The notes under the pieces: model-generated | Told to the model about the DNA's origin: nothing | The model's input: the letters and a program-made list of their open reading frames with translations, nothing else | Databases searched by the model: none | Source: Bacteroidales bacterium | GTDB lineage: Bacteria > Bacteroidota > Bacteroidia > Bacteroidales > UBA7960 | DNA: 5,721 nt | Assembly (NCBI GenBank): GCA_007122505.1 | Contig: SKTQ01000313.1 | Coordinates: 1 to 5,721 of the forward strand | Direction: 5' to 3' | Made by a program: the position numbers and the translations under genes | Shown here: piece by piece, positions 1-5,721 of the stretch | Layout of the letters: each line of letters begins with the position of its first letter | How positions within the stretch are numbered: position 1 is the stretch's first letter

Positions 1-709
1 AAGGTATGATAAAACCAATGGTGCATTCATAGGTATGCGGAAGAGGCAAAACAGACAACAAACGATCCGATGATTCCACATGTTGAATACCCAGTGTGTT
101 TATGGCATTTGAAAGTATGTTTTGGTGGCTGAGCATCACACCTTTGGGGCGCCCCGTGGTACCGGAAGTGTACAAAATAGCTGCGAGGTCATCTTCTGAT
201 GGGCTGACGGGTTGAGAAAAATCAGCAATTGGCTTTTTCTCTTCAACCTTCAAAACTGTACCGTTCATTTCAAGGGAGCCAAGGCTGATTTCAGTGAAAT
301 CATCAGCAAGAATAGCTGACTTCAATGATTCGGGTAAACCAACATGCAGCTTAGATGCCTGTTTTTCAGAAACAATGATGACCTTTGCTTCACTGTGTTG
401 AAGTATTTTTGCAATTTCGCCTTCTGTAAAATCAATCAGAATGGGTACAACAACCGCACCCATTGAAGTCACAGCCAGATACGATACTCCCCAGTTTGGC
501 ATATTCTGAGAAAGCAACGCCACACGATCACCCTTTTGCACACCAAGTGCAGTAAGTTTTTTGATCAAAGAGTCAATCAGGTGACCAACATCATCGTATG
601 ACAAAGGTTCCTGATCTACATATCCCAGGGCCGGTCTGGCCGCAAAGTTCCTGGTACTCTTATCCAGGAGAGATTTAAAGGTGAGCTCTGTTAAAATGGC
701 CATAAACAT
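1..709 (-). CDS. AMP-binding acyl-CoA synthetase-like enzyme (N-terminal part, cut by left edge)
   Basis: Translating the minus strand from ATG at 709-707 gives 236 open residues that run off the left edge. It is an ANL-superfamily adenylating enzyme, most likely activating a carboxylic (fatty) acid with ATP to an acyl-adenylate and then to acyl-CoA, releasing PPi. The phosphate-binding P-loop is clear at residues 180-195 (YTSGTTGRPKGVMLSH), preceded by the usual N-terminal subdomain with GDRVALLSQNMPNW around residues 60-73. The LPLPHTYE segment at 221-228 matches the A4-type motif of long-chain acyl-CoA synthetases. The family is usually 500-650 residues, so more than half is missing, including the hinge and catalytic lysine. 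A second in-frame ATG lies two codons in (703-701). An in-frame TAA lies 10 codons upstream of the first ATG, and no Shine-Dalgarno is visible. Substrate cannot be determined; an acyl-ACP synthetase or another acid ligase is possible. Confidence 0.9.
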   Translation of the reverse strand, partial: MFMAILTELTFKSLLDKSTRNFAARPALGYVDQEPLSYDDVGHLIDSLIKKLTALGVQKGDRVALLSQNMPNWGVSYLAVTSMGAVVVPILIDFTEGEIAKILQHSEAKVIIVSEKQASKLHVGLPESLKSAILADDFTEISLGSLEMNGTVLKVEEKKPIADFSQPVSPSEDDLAAILYTSGTTGRPKGVMLSHQNILSNAINTLGIQHVESSDRLLSVLPLPHTYECTIGFIIP

Positions 710-721
710 AGGTTTAAAACG

Positions 722-751
722 CAAAGGTACACATTAATAACATACAGACAA
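722..751 (-). promoter_or_regulatory. Putative Bacteroidota-type promoter of the acyl-CoA synthetase gene
   Basis: On the minus strand, TACCTTTG (729-722) matches the Bacteroidota -7 consensus TAnnTTTG. A TTG (751-749) lies exactly 19 bases upstream, the spacing usual for the -33 box of this phylum. Transcription would start around 715, leaving a very short leader before the ATG at 709. It lies downstream of the hppA terminator, so the synthetase would have its own promoter. The match is by eye; such short motifs also occur by chance in AT-rich DNA. Confidence 0.5.
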
Positions 752-825
752 CATAAATTATCACAAATATGTTCATTTAAGAAAATGACCGGGAAATGAC
801 ATGGGTTATCTATCCTCCATGATTC

Positions 826-862
826 AAAAAAAAAAGACGCATGGTCATGACCATACGTCTTT
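826..862 (-). terminator. Rho-independent terminator of hppA
   Basis: Read on the minus strand, AAAGACG (862-856) pairs with CGTCTTT (839-833). Inside this, a T-G wobble position (855/840) is followed by the perfect palindrome ATGGTCATGACCAT (854-841), giving a stem of about 13 pairs with a CATG loop. The stem runs into ten consecutive T residues (835-826) on the minus strand, some of which pair in the stem base. It lies 34 bases past the hppA stop codon and is oriented to end that transcript. Read on the plus strand the hairpin has no comparable T tract after it, so it is not a good bidirectional terminator. Confidence 0.9.
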
Positions 863-896
863 GCATTTTATGAATGAGGCAGGTTAGGTGCAGTTC

Positions 897-3089
897 CTAC
901 AGAAGTGAATAGGTCACCGCTACGCCGACGGTTACTACCGAAGCCATCACCATCAGCTTGATCAGGATATTCAGGCTGGGACCCGAAGTATCTTTAAAGG
1001 GATCACCCACGGTATCACCTGTTACGGCAGCTTTATGACTTTCAGAGCCTTTCCCTCCATAGTGGCCTTCTTCGATATATTTTTTTGCATTGTCCCATGC
1101 CCCTCCTGCATTGGCCATAAAAATTGCCAGGGCAAAACCGCTGGATATTGTTCCGAGAAGCAGTCCGGAGACACCGGGTACGCCAAAAATCAGGCCCACA
1201 ATCACTGGTATTAACAAGGCAATGAGTGAGGGAATAAGCATTTCTTTCTGTGCACCCTTGGTTGATATCTGGACACAACGTGCATAATCCGGTTCTGTTT
1301 TGCCTTCCATAATGCCAGGCATGGTGGCAAACTGGCGGCGAACTTCATCCACCATTTTTTGTGCGGCGCGGCCAACGGCATTCATGGTCATACCGCTGAA
1401 TAAGAAGACGGCCATTACACCCAGCAAAATACCTACAATCACTTTTGGATTCATCAGGTGCACTTCATAATGGTGCACAAAATCAAGGAAGGAAGCATCA
1501 ATGGCCGGAATACCGTTGATCAGCTCGGCGGGGCGGTCCAGAAATTTCACAAACATCATTCTTACCTCTTCAAAATAAGAAGCCAAAAGTGCCAGGGCGG
1601 TAAGTGCAGCTGAACCGATAGCAAAGCCCTTACCTGTTGCCGCAGTGGTATTGCCGAGGGCGTCCAGCGCGTCAGTGCGCTGACGCACTTCCGCACCCAA
1701 ACCACACATTTGCGCATTGCCACCCGCATTATCGGCAATGGGCCCATAGGCGTCGGTGGCCAGGGTAATACCCAGGGTGGAAAGCAAGCCTACAGCGGCA
1801 ATCCCTATTCCGTAAAGTCCATAATTCAGACTGGCCACACTGTAAGAAAAGCCTGTGGCAAAGGCGAAAGCCAACGTAATGGCAACTACGATAATAAACA
1901 ATGGAACAGCAGCAGATATAAGACCTGTGCCTACACCGCTGATAATGAGGGTGGCCGTTCCTGTTTGACTGGATTGGGCAATACGGCGGGTAGGTTTATA
2001 GGCCGATGCAGTGAAATACTCTGTTGACTGTCCGATGGCAATTCCGGCCAGCAATCCGGTAACGATGGAGCCCCACAATCCCAAATAGTTGGGCAAATTC
2101 ATATAATAGAGCACCAGGAAAGAAGCGATCACTATCAAAACGGCACTCATATTGACACCAAAACCAAGTGATTTCAGAAGCTGTTTCTGGGTGGCGCCCT
2201 CTTTGGTGCGGACCAGGAAAACGCCAATAATGGAGAGCAATGTACCGATGGCAGCGATCAGCATGGGCGCAATCACGGCACTGAGTTGCACATCAGGCCC
2301 ATATCCGATAAAGGCAGCTGCACCAAGCAGCGCAGTCGCAAGTATGGATGCAGCAAATGACTCAAAAAGGTCGGCTCCCATCCCGGCCACATCTCCTACA
2401 TTGTCGCCGACGTTATCAGCGATAGTGGCCGGATTACGGGGATCGTCCTCCGGGATACCGGCCTCTACCTTACCCACAAGATCAGCACCCACATCGGCAG
2501 CTTTGGTATAAATACCTCCTCCCACACGGGCAAATAAAGCCTGGGTAGATGCACCCATGCCAAAGGTGAGCATGATGGCGGTGATGGTCATCAGCTTATA
2601 GCCGGCTTCCATCTCAGGAATAAAAATATTCAGCACGATAAACCATGCCGAAATGTCAAGCAATACAAGGCCTACAACCACAAGGCCCATCACGGCACCA
2701 CTGCGGAAAGCCAGCCTTAGGCCGCCATCAAGCGATGTGCGGCAGGCGTTGGCAACCCTGCCGGAAGCATAAGTGGCGGCCTTCATACCAAAGAAACCGG
2801 CCAAACCGGAAAAGAAACCTCCCGTTATGAAGGCGAAAGGCACCCAGGTGTTCTGAACACCTAAACCGTAGGCCAGAAAAGAAAAAATCACCGTGATGAC
2901 CAAAAACACGATGATTACTACTTTGTACTGCTGGCGAAGGTAGGCAGAGGCACCTCTTCGAACATGATCGGCAATCTTTTTCATCATGTCGGTGCCTTCA
3001 TCCATTCGCATCATTTGCCGGAAAAAATACCAGGCAAAACCAAGCGCTAAAATGGAGCTAATCGGAACTAAGAAAAAAATAGCAGGCAT
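897..3089 (-). CDS. hppA: Membrane-bound ion-translocating pyrophosphatase (K+-dependent type; Na+ or Na+/H+ pump likely)
   Basis: This 730-residue polytopic inner-membrane protein, full length for the family, hydrolyses PPi and uses the energy to export H+ and/or Na+. The PPi/Mg-binding signatures are intact: DVGADLVGK at 199-207, the aspartate-rich DNVGDNVGDVAGMGAD at 225-240, TDAYGPIADNAGGNAQ at 445-460, and the C-terminal acidic/lysine cluster with D666, K669, K670, D692, D696, K699 and D700. About 16 hydrophobic segments are expected for the fold. The K+-dependence determinants read A483 and G486 (GNTTAATGKG), as in K+-dependent enzymes, where K+-independent ones carry Lys and Thr. The gating glutamate is E243 (LFES), the position used in Na+-pumping and some H+-pumping members, so specificity is not settled by this residue alone. 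The start at 3089 begins directly with a membrane helix; no Shine-Dalgarno is present. The gene appears monocistronic, with its own terminator and a putative promoter at 3140-3169. The family call is very secure; the pumped ion is inference. Confidence 0.98.
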   Translation of the reverse strand: MPAIFFLVPISSILALGFAWYFFRQMMRMDEGTDMMKKIADHVRRGASAYLRQQYKVVIIVFLVITVIFSFLAYGLGVQNTWVPFAFITGGFFSGLAGFFGMKAATYASGRVANACRTSLDGGLRLAFRSGAVMGLVVVGLVLLDISAWFIVLNIFIPEMEAGYKLMTITAIMLTFGMGASTQALFARVGGGIYTKAADVGADLVGKVEAGIPEDDPRNPATIADNVGDNVGDVAGMGADLFESFAASILATALLGAAAFIGYGPDVQLSAVIAPMLIAAIGTLLSIIGVFLVRTKEGATQKQLLKSLGFGVNMSAVLIVIASFLVLYYMNLPNYLGLWGSIVTGLLAGIAIGQSTEYFTASAYKPTRRIAQSSQTGTATLIISGVGTGLISAAVPLFIIVVAITLAFAFATGFSYSVASLNYGLYGIGIAAVGLLSTLGITLATDAYGPIADNAGGNAQMCGLGAEVRQRTDALDALGNTTAATGKGFAIGSAALTALALLASYFEEVRMMFVKFLDRPAELINGIPAIDASFLDFVHHYEVHLMNPKVIVGILLGVMAVFLFSGMTMNAVGRAAQKMVDEVRRQFATMPGIMEGKTEPDYARCVQISTKGAQKEMLIPSLIALLIPVIVGLIFGVPGVSGLLLGTISSGFALAIFMANAGGAWDNAKKYIEEGHYGGKGSESHKAAVTGDTVGDPFKDTSGPSLNILIKLMVMASVVTVGVAVTYSLL

Positions 3090-3139
3090 TTTTCTGTTGT
3101 TTATAGAATGAGTAAATGAGTGATGATGGTGAATGGAGG

Positions 3140-3169
3140 CAAAAATAAATATTTAAAGCTATCCGATAA
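3140..3169 (-). promoter_or_regulatory. Putative promoter of hppA
   Basis: On the minus strand, TATTTTTG (3147-3140) fits the Bacteroidota -7 consensus TAnnTTTG. Nineteen bases upstream lies TTA (3169-3167), one mismatch from the TTG core of the -33 box. The predicted transcript would have a leader of roughly 45 bases before the ATG at 3089. The -33 half is weak, so the call rests mainly on the -7 box and its position. Confidence 0.45.
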
Positions 3170-3265
3170 CATGAATCAGGCTTTTTTCTTAAAAAAATTT
3201 AAAATCAACAATCACCTCCCCACATAAAAAGATGGAGAAGAAAAGGTCTGTTTGATAAAAAACCG

Positions 3266-3273
3266 TATTTTTG
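3266..3273 (+). promoter_or_regulatory. Putative -7 box for the DUF151-transporter-thyA operon
   Basis: TATTTTTG on the plus strand matches TAnnTTTG and is identical to the hppA -7 box facing the other way about 120 bases off. It sits about 50 bases before the chosen ATG of the DUF151 gene. No convincing TTG core is found 17-21 bases upstream; the nearest TTTG (3251-3254) is too close. If real, it argues that translation starts downstream of it rather than at the open-frame TTG at 3252. Confidence 0.4.
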
Positions 3274-3309
3274 TGTTTCGGACGCGGGAAGATTTTGCGA
3301 CATCTTCTG

Positions 3310-3315
3310 AAGGAG
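3310..3315 (+). promoter_or_regulatory. Shine-Dalgarno-like site deciding the DUF151 start
   Basis: AAGGAG lies 8 bases before the ATG at 3324 but only 2 bases before the in-frame ATG at 3318, so it favours 3324. None of the other four starts in the window has a comparable site, as is usual in Bacteroidota, so whether the ribosome actually uses it here is uncertain. Confidence 0.5.
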
Positions 3316-3323
3316 AAATGCAT

Positions 3324-3929
3324 ATGAAGAAAATCAAACTGGAAATTCTGGGAATCTCATACAGTCAATCACAATCAGGTGCCTACGCACTTATTTTTGG
3401 TGAAGAGGGAAAAAAGCGGAGATTGCCGATTATCATCGGCAGCTTTGAAGCACAGGCCATTGCCATTGAGCTGGAAAAAATGAAGCCGAGCAGACCGTTG
3501 ACCCATGACTTGTTTAAAAATTTTGCCACCACCTTTAATATCTCCATCACAGAAGTGATCATATACAAATTCAGTGAGGGGATTTTCTTCGCTAAACTCA
3601 TTTGCTTCGATGGCATCAAGGAAGTAGAAATCGACTCCCGAACCTCAGATGCCGTCGCTATCGCAGTGAGATTCAAATGTCCTATCTACACCTATGAAAG
3701 CATACTGAAAGCTGCAGGCATCGTGATGCAGGAAGGTGATGAAGCCCTGGAAACTGAATCCGCGCAAAAAAAACCGGAAGAAGAACAGGGCCAGGAAAGT
3801 GCCGATCAATACAGCCACATGACCCTGAAAGAACTGGAGAAGAAACTAATGGAAGCGATCGATGCCGAGGCTTATGAAAAAGCATCCATTATTCGTGATG
3901 AGATCAATAAACGAAAAGCCAAAAAGTGA
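3324..3929 (+). CDS. DUF151 (bifunctional nuclease domain) protein with C-terminal UVR motif
   Basis: This 201-residue, apparently cytosolic protein has no signal peptide or membrane helix. Residues 1 to about 135 are the DUF151/BFN domain, with LPIIIGSFEAQAIAIELE at 34-51, RPLTHDLF at 57-64 and EIDSRTSDAVAIAVRFKCP at 102-120. A Glu/Gln/Lys-rich, probably flexible linker spans about 137-163. Residues 165-199 (LKELEKKLMEAIDAEAYEKA at 168-187, then a second helix) form a UVR motif, the helical hairpin that UvrB and UvrC use to contact each other and that also occurs in McsA and ClpC. DUF151 members have been reported as nucleases in plants, but the bacterial role is poorly defined. The frame stays open upstream to a TTG at 3252, but that extension does not resemble the family, overlaps the putative -7 box and precedes the AAGGAG, so ATG 3324 is preferred (ATG 3318 is the alternative). 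It is the first gene of the plus-strand operon. Confidence 0.92.
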   Translation: MKKIKLEILGISYSQSQSGAYALIFGEEGKKRRLPIIIGSFEAQAIAIELEKMKPSRPLTHDLFKNFATTFNISITEVIIYKFSEGIFFAKLICFDGIKEVEIDSRTSDAVAIAVRFKCPIYTYESILKAAGIVMQEGDEALETESAQKKPEEEQGQESADQYSHMTLKELEKKLMEAIDAEAYEKASIIRDEINKRKAKK

Positions 3930-5425
3930 TGAAAACGAATGCGATGCTTATCAGCATGCTGGTTTTGTTGCTGCTGCCGATAATGGCAGCCGGATTTGAC
4001 AACCACGACAATGCATTAAATGACACCCTCCCCTTATGGGAAACAGACACCGGTCCAGTATTGGTTGATGACACCGAAGAAGTGGCAGAAAGAACAAACG
4101 ACCACACCGCTGTTGAAATCCCGGAATACACTTTCAATATTACGTCAATTTTCAGAGGATTGCTGGGGATGTTTGTTCTCATAGGCATTGCCTGGTTATT
4201 CAGTGTAAACAGGAGGGCCATTTCGTGGCGCGTGGTGGGCATTGGTTTATCCGTGCAAATATTGCTGGCAATCGGTGTGTTACAAGTACCCCCCGTTCAA
4301 TACTTTTTTGAAATGGTCGGCTCCGTTTTCGTTGTTATACTCGACTTTACCAAAGCCGGATCAGAGTTTTTGTTCGGTGATTTTCTCGACACAGAAACCT
4401 ATGGTTTTATCTTTGCCTTCCAGGTACTTCCCACCATCATCTTTTTTTCCGCACTGACAAGCCTGCTGTTTTACCTCGGTGCAATTCAGAAGATCGTTTA
4501 CGGCCTGGCATGGCTTATGACAAAGTCGATGAGATTGTCAGGTGCTGAAAGCCTCTCCGTGGCGGGCAATATCTTTTTGGGACAAACCGAGTCGCCTTTG
4601 ATGATCAAAGCTTACCTGCCCGACATGACAAAGTCGGAAATATTGCTGGTAATGACCGGCGGGATGGCCACCATGGCAGGGGGCGTGCTGGCCGCATATA
4701 TTAGTTTCCTCGGGGGTGATGATCCCGTTCAACGCCTTATTTTTGCCCAGCATCTGCTGGCGGCATCCATCATGGCAGCACCCGGAGCGGTTGTGATCAC
4801 CAAAATCCTCTATCCCCAAACAGAGGAGATCGACAAAACCATGGAAATCTCCAAAGACCGAATCGGTGATAACATTCTGGACTCCATCACCAACGGCACC
4901 GGAGAGGGGCTCAGGCTGGCAGCCAATGTAGCAGCCATGCTGCTGGTGTTTATTGCCTTTATCGCCATGTTCAACTTCATCGTAGGAGGTGTCGGTGATA
5001 TGTTCAACCTCAACCCCCTCATCGCCGAAGCTACCGATGGTCGCTACGACAGGCTTTCGCTTCAGTTTATTCTTGGATATACCTTCGCACCCATCATGTG
5101 GCTCATCGGTGTCAGCTTGCCCGACATCACACTGGTGGGGCGACTTCTCGGGGAAAAAGTTATCATGACAGAATTTATCGGCTACATCAGCCTTGCTGAG
5201 CTGAAAGATGCCGATGCTTTTGCAGATCCCAAATCGATCATCATGGCTACATACCTGCTCTGCGGATTTGCCAATTTCGCCAGTATTGGGATTCAGATCG
5301 GCGGTATCGGCTCACTGGCTCCCACAAGAAGGGTGCTCCTCTCCAAATTTGGAATGAGAGCCCTGCTGGGAGGCACAATGGCCGGGCTGATGAGCGCAAC
5401 CATCGTGGGGATGATCCTGGGATAA
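3929..5425 (+). CDS. NupC-family concentrative nucleoside transporter (CNT)
   Basis: This 498-residue inner-membrane symporter imports nucleosides down a cation gradient. Measured against my memory of Vibrio cholerae CNT, the substrate-site residues are present: GQTE at 218-221 in hairpin 1, V253, E415, F447, N449 and S452. N214 matches the Na+-site asparagine N149, favouring Na+ over H+ coupling. The family motif GxKxxxNEFxxY reads GEKVIMTEFIGY at 408-419, with Thr for Asn. Residues 1-22 form a signal-peptide-like hydrophobic start, followed by an acidic hydrophilic stretch (about 23-68) before the first core helix at about 72-92; the core then covers the CNT N-terminal, gate and C-terminal regions to residue 498. 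The ATG at 3929 overlaps the DUF151 TGA by one base (TGATG), suggesting translational coupling; a GTG one codon earlier is less likely. thyA follows after 22 bases. Substrate preference, pyrimidine or purine, cannot be read with confidence. Confidence 0.94.
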   Translation: MKTNAMLISMLVLLLLPIMAAGFDNHDNALNDTLPLWETDTGPVLVDDTEEVAERTNDHTAVEIPEYTFNITSIFRGLLGMFVLIGIAWLFSVNRRAISWRVVGIGLSVQILLAIGVLQVPPVQYFFEMVGSVFVVILDFTKAGSEFLFGDFLDTETYGFIFAFQVLPTIIFFSALTSLLFYLGAIQKIVYGLAWLMTKSMRLSGAESLSVAGNIFLGQTESPLMIKAYLPDMTKSEILLVMTGGMATMAGGVLAAYISFLGGDDPVQRLIFAQHLLAASIMAAPGAVVITKILYPQTEEIDKTMEISKDRIGDNILDSITNGTGEGLRLAANVAAMLLVFIAFIAMFNFIVGGVGDMFNLNPLIAEATDGRYDRLSLQFILGYTFAPIMWLIGVSLPDITLVGRLLGEKVIMTEFIGYISLAELKDADAFADPKSIIMATYLLCGFANFASIGIQIGGIGSLAPTRRVLLSKFGMRALLGGTMAGLMSATIVGMILG

Positions 5426-5447
5426 ACCATTTACCGAATACAACAGC

Positions 5448-5721
5448 ATGGAACCATATTTAAACCTTCTGGATCGCATTCTTCGCGAAGGCGTAAAAAA
5501 AAATGACCGCACGGGAACAGGCACGCTGAGTATTTTCGGACATCAGATGCGCTTCAACCTCAGCAAGGGGTTTCCGCTGATGACCACCAAAAAACTGCAT
5601 GTCCGGTCTATCATCCATGAACTGCTTTGGTTCCTGAAAGGCGACACAAACATCAAATACCTGAACGAAAATGGTGTTTCCATTTGGGATGAATGGGCAG
5701 ATGAGCATGGCAACCTGGGCC
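5448..5721 (+). CDS. thyA: Thymidylate synthase (N-terminal part, cut by right edge)
   Basis: The first 91 residues of ThyA, which methylates dUMP to dTMP using 5,10-methylene-tetrahydrofolate and yields dihydrofolate. The segment aligns without gaps to E. coli ThyA numbering as I remember it: R21 of the phosphate-binding loop in NDRTGTGTLSIFGHQMRFN (19-37), then TTKKLHVRSIIHELLWFLKG (46-65) with catalytic-site E58, and W80 and W83 in IWDEWADE (79-86), which line the folate/dUMP pocket. The active-site cysteine (146 in E. coli) and the remaining roughly 170 residues lie beyond the window, so completeness cannot be judged. The ATG at 5448 lies 22 bases after the transporter stop, with no Shine-Dalgarno and no evident terminator or promoter between them, so co-transcription is likely. 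A dihydrofolate reductase gene often follows thyA, but that is outside the view. Confidence 0.97.
   Translation, partial: MEPYLNLLDRILREGVKKNDRTGTGTLSIFGHQMRFNLSKGFPLMTTKKLHVRSIIHELLWFLKGDTNIKYLNENGVSIWDEWADEHGNLG

Noticed and set aside
826..862. The hairpin as a bidirectional terminator
   Set aside because: No plus-strand gene ends here, and the plus-strand reading has only TTTGCATTTT after the stem, a poor T tract.
1710..2027. A 105-codon plus-strand open frame inside hppA
   Set aside because: It is antisense to intact hppA coding sequence, with no domain-like pattern and no promoter or ribosome site; treated as a shadow frame.
2152..2511. A 119-codon plus-strand open frame opposite hppA
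   Set aside because: It lies wholly antisense to the most conserved part of the pyrophosphatase, its translation is low-complexity Ser/Pro/Ala-rich, and it resembles no family I know. Open antisense frames are expected opposite Gly/Ala/Asp-rich coding DNA.
3252..3323. A 24-codon N-terminal extension of the DUF151 gene from a TTG codon
   Set aside because: The extension does not look like the family, covers the putative -7 box and lies upstream of a well-placed AAGGAG; the family start MKKIKLEILGI fits ATG 3324.
3926..3928. GTG start for the transporter one codon before the ATG
   Set aside because: The ATG at 3929 makes the common TGATG stop-start overlap with the upstream gene and gives an ordinary signal-peptide start; the GTG adds only one Met.
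3929..3994. The transporter N-terminus as a lipoprotein signal
   Set aside because: The hydrophobic run ends in MAAGFDN with no cysteine, so there is no lipobox.
1..5721. Search for a novel defence, mobile or RNA-based system
   Set aside because: All coding capacity is taken by five recognisable metabolic or transport families. There are no direct-repeat arrays, transposase or integrase remnants, toxin-antitoxin pairs or long structured non-coding stretches; the two main intergenic gaps are under 250 bases and are explained by promoters and a terminator.

Overview
The window looks like an ordinary chromosomal segment of a member of the Bacteroidota. The evidence is the close fit of all five proteins to families as I remember them from that phylum, mostly Shine-Dalgarno-free starts, and TAnnTTTG-type (Bacteroidota -7) promoter boxes upstream of each apparent transcription unit. 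Assignment below phylum is not possible by eye. I see no mobile element, CRISPR array, tRNA or rRNA, and no stretch over 300 bases without a gene.

Layout. Positions 1-709 (minus strand) hold the N-terminal 236 residues of an AMP-binding acyl-CoA synthetase-like enzyme that runs off the left edge. Positions 710-896 are intergenic: they carry a putative promoter for the synthetase and a strong intrinsic terminator belonging to the next minus-strand gene. Positions 897-3089 (minus) encode a complete 730-residue membrane-bound pyrophosphatase, hppA. Positions 3090-3323 are a divergent, AT-rich intergenic region with a TAnnTTTG box facing each way. From 3324 to the right edge, three plus-strand genes are packed as a likely operon: a DUF151 (bifunctional nuclease) protein with a C-terminal UVR motif, a concentrative nucleoside transporter whose start overlaps the previous stop by one base, and, 22 bases further on, the first 91 residues of thymidylate synthase (thyA), cut by the right edge.

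How the genes fit together. The plus-strand cluster points to pyrimidine and thymidylate supply: nucleoside uptake plus dUMP-to-dTMP synthesis, with a DUF151/UVR protein of uncertain biochemical role leading the operon. The pyrophosphatase uses PPi, which acyl-CoA synthetases and nucleic-acid synthesis both release, to drive ion export. That link to its neighbours is metabolic inference, since the terminator and separate promoters suggest independent transcription. If the nucleoside transporter is Na+-coupled, as its residues suggest, a Na+-pumping pyrophosphatase would support it energetically.

I did not find a previously undescribed system. The most useful leads are the ion specificity of the pyrophosphatase, the DUF151-UVR/CNT/ThyA linkage, and the secretory-type N-terminal extension of the transporter.
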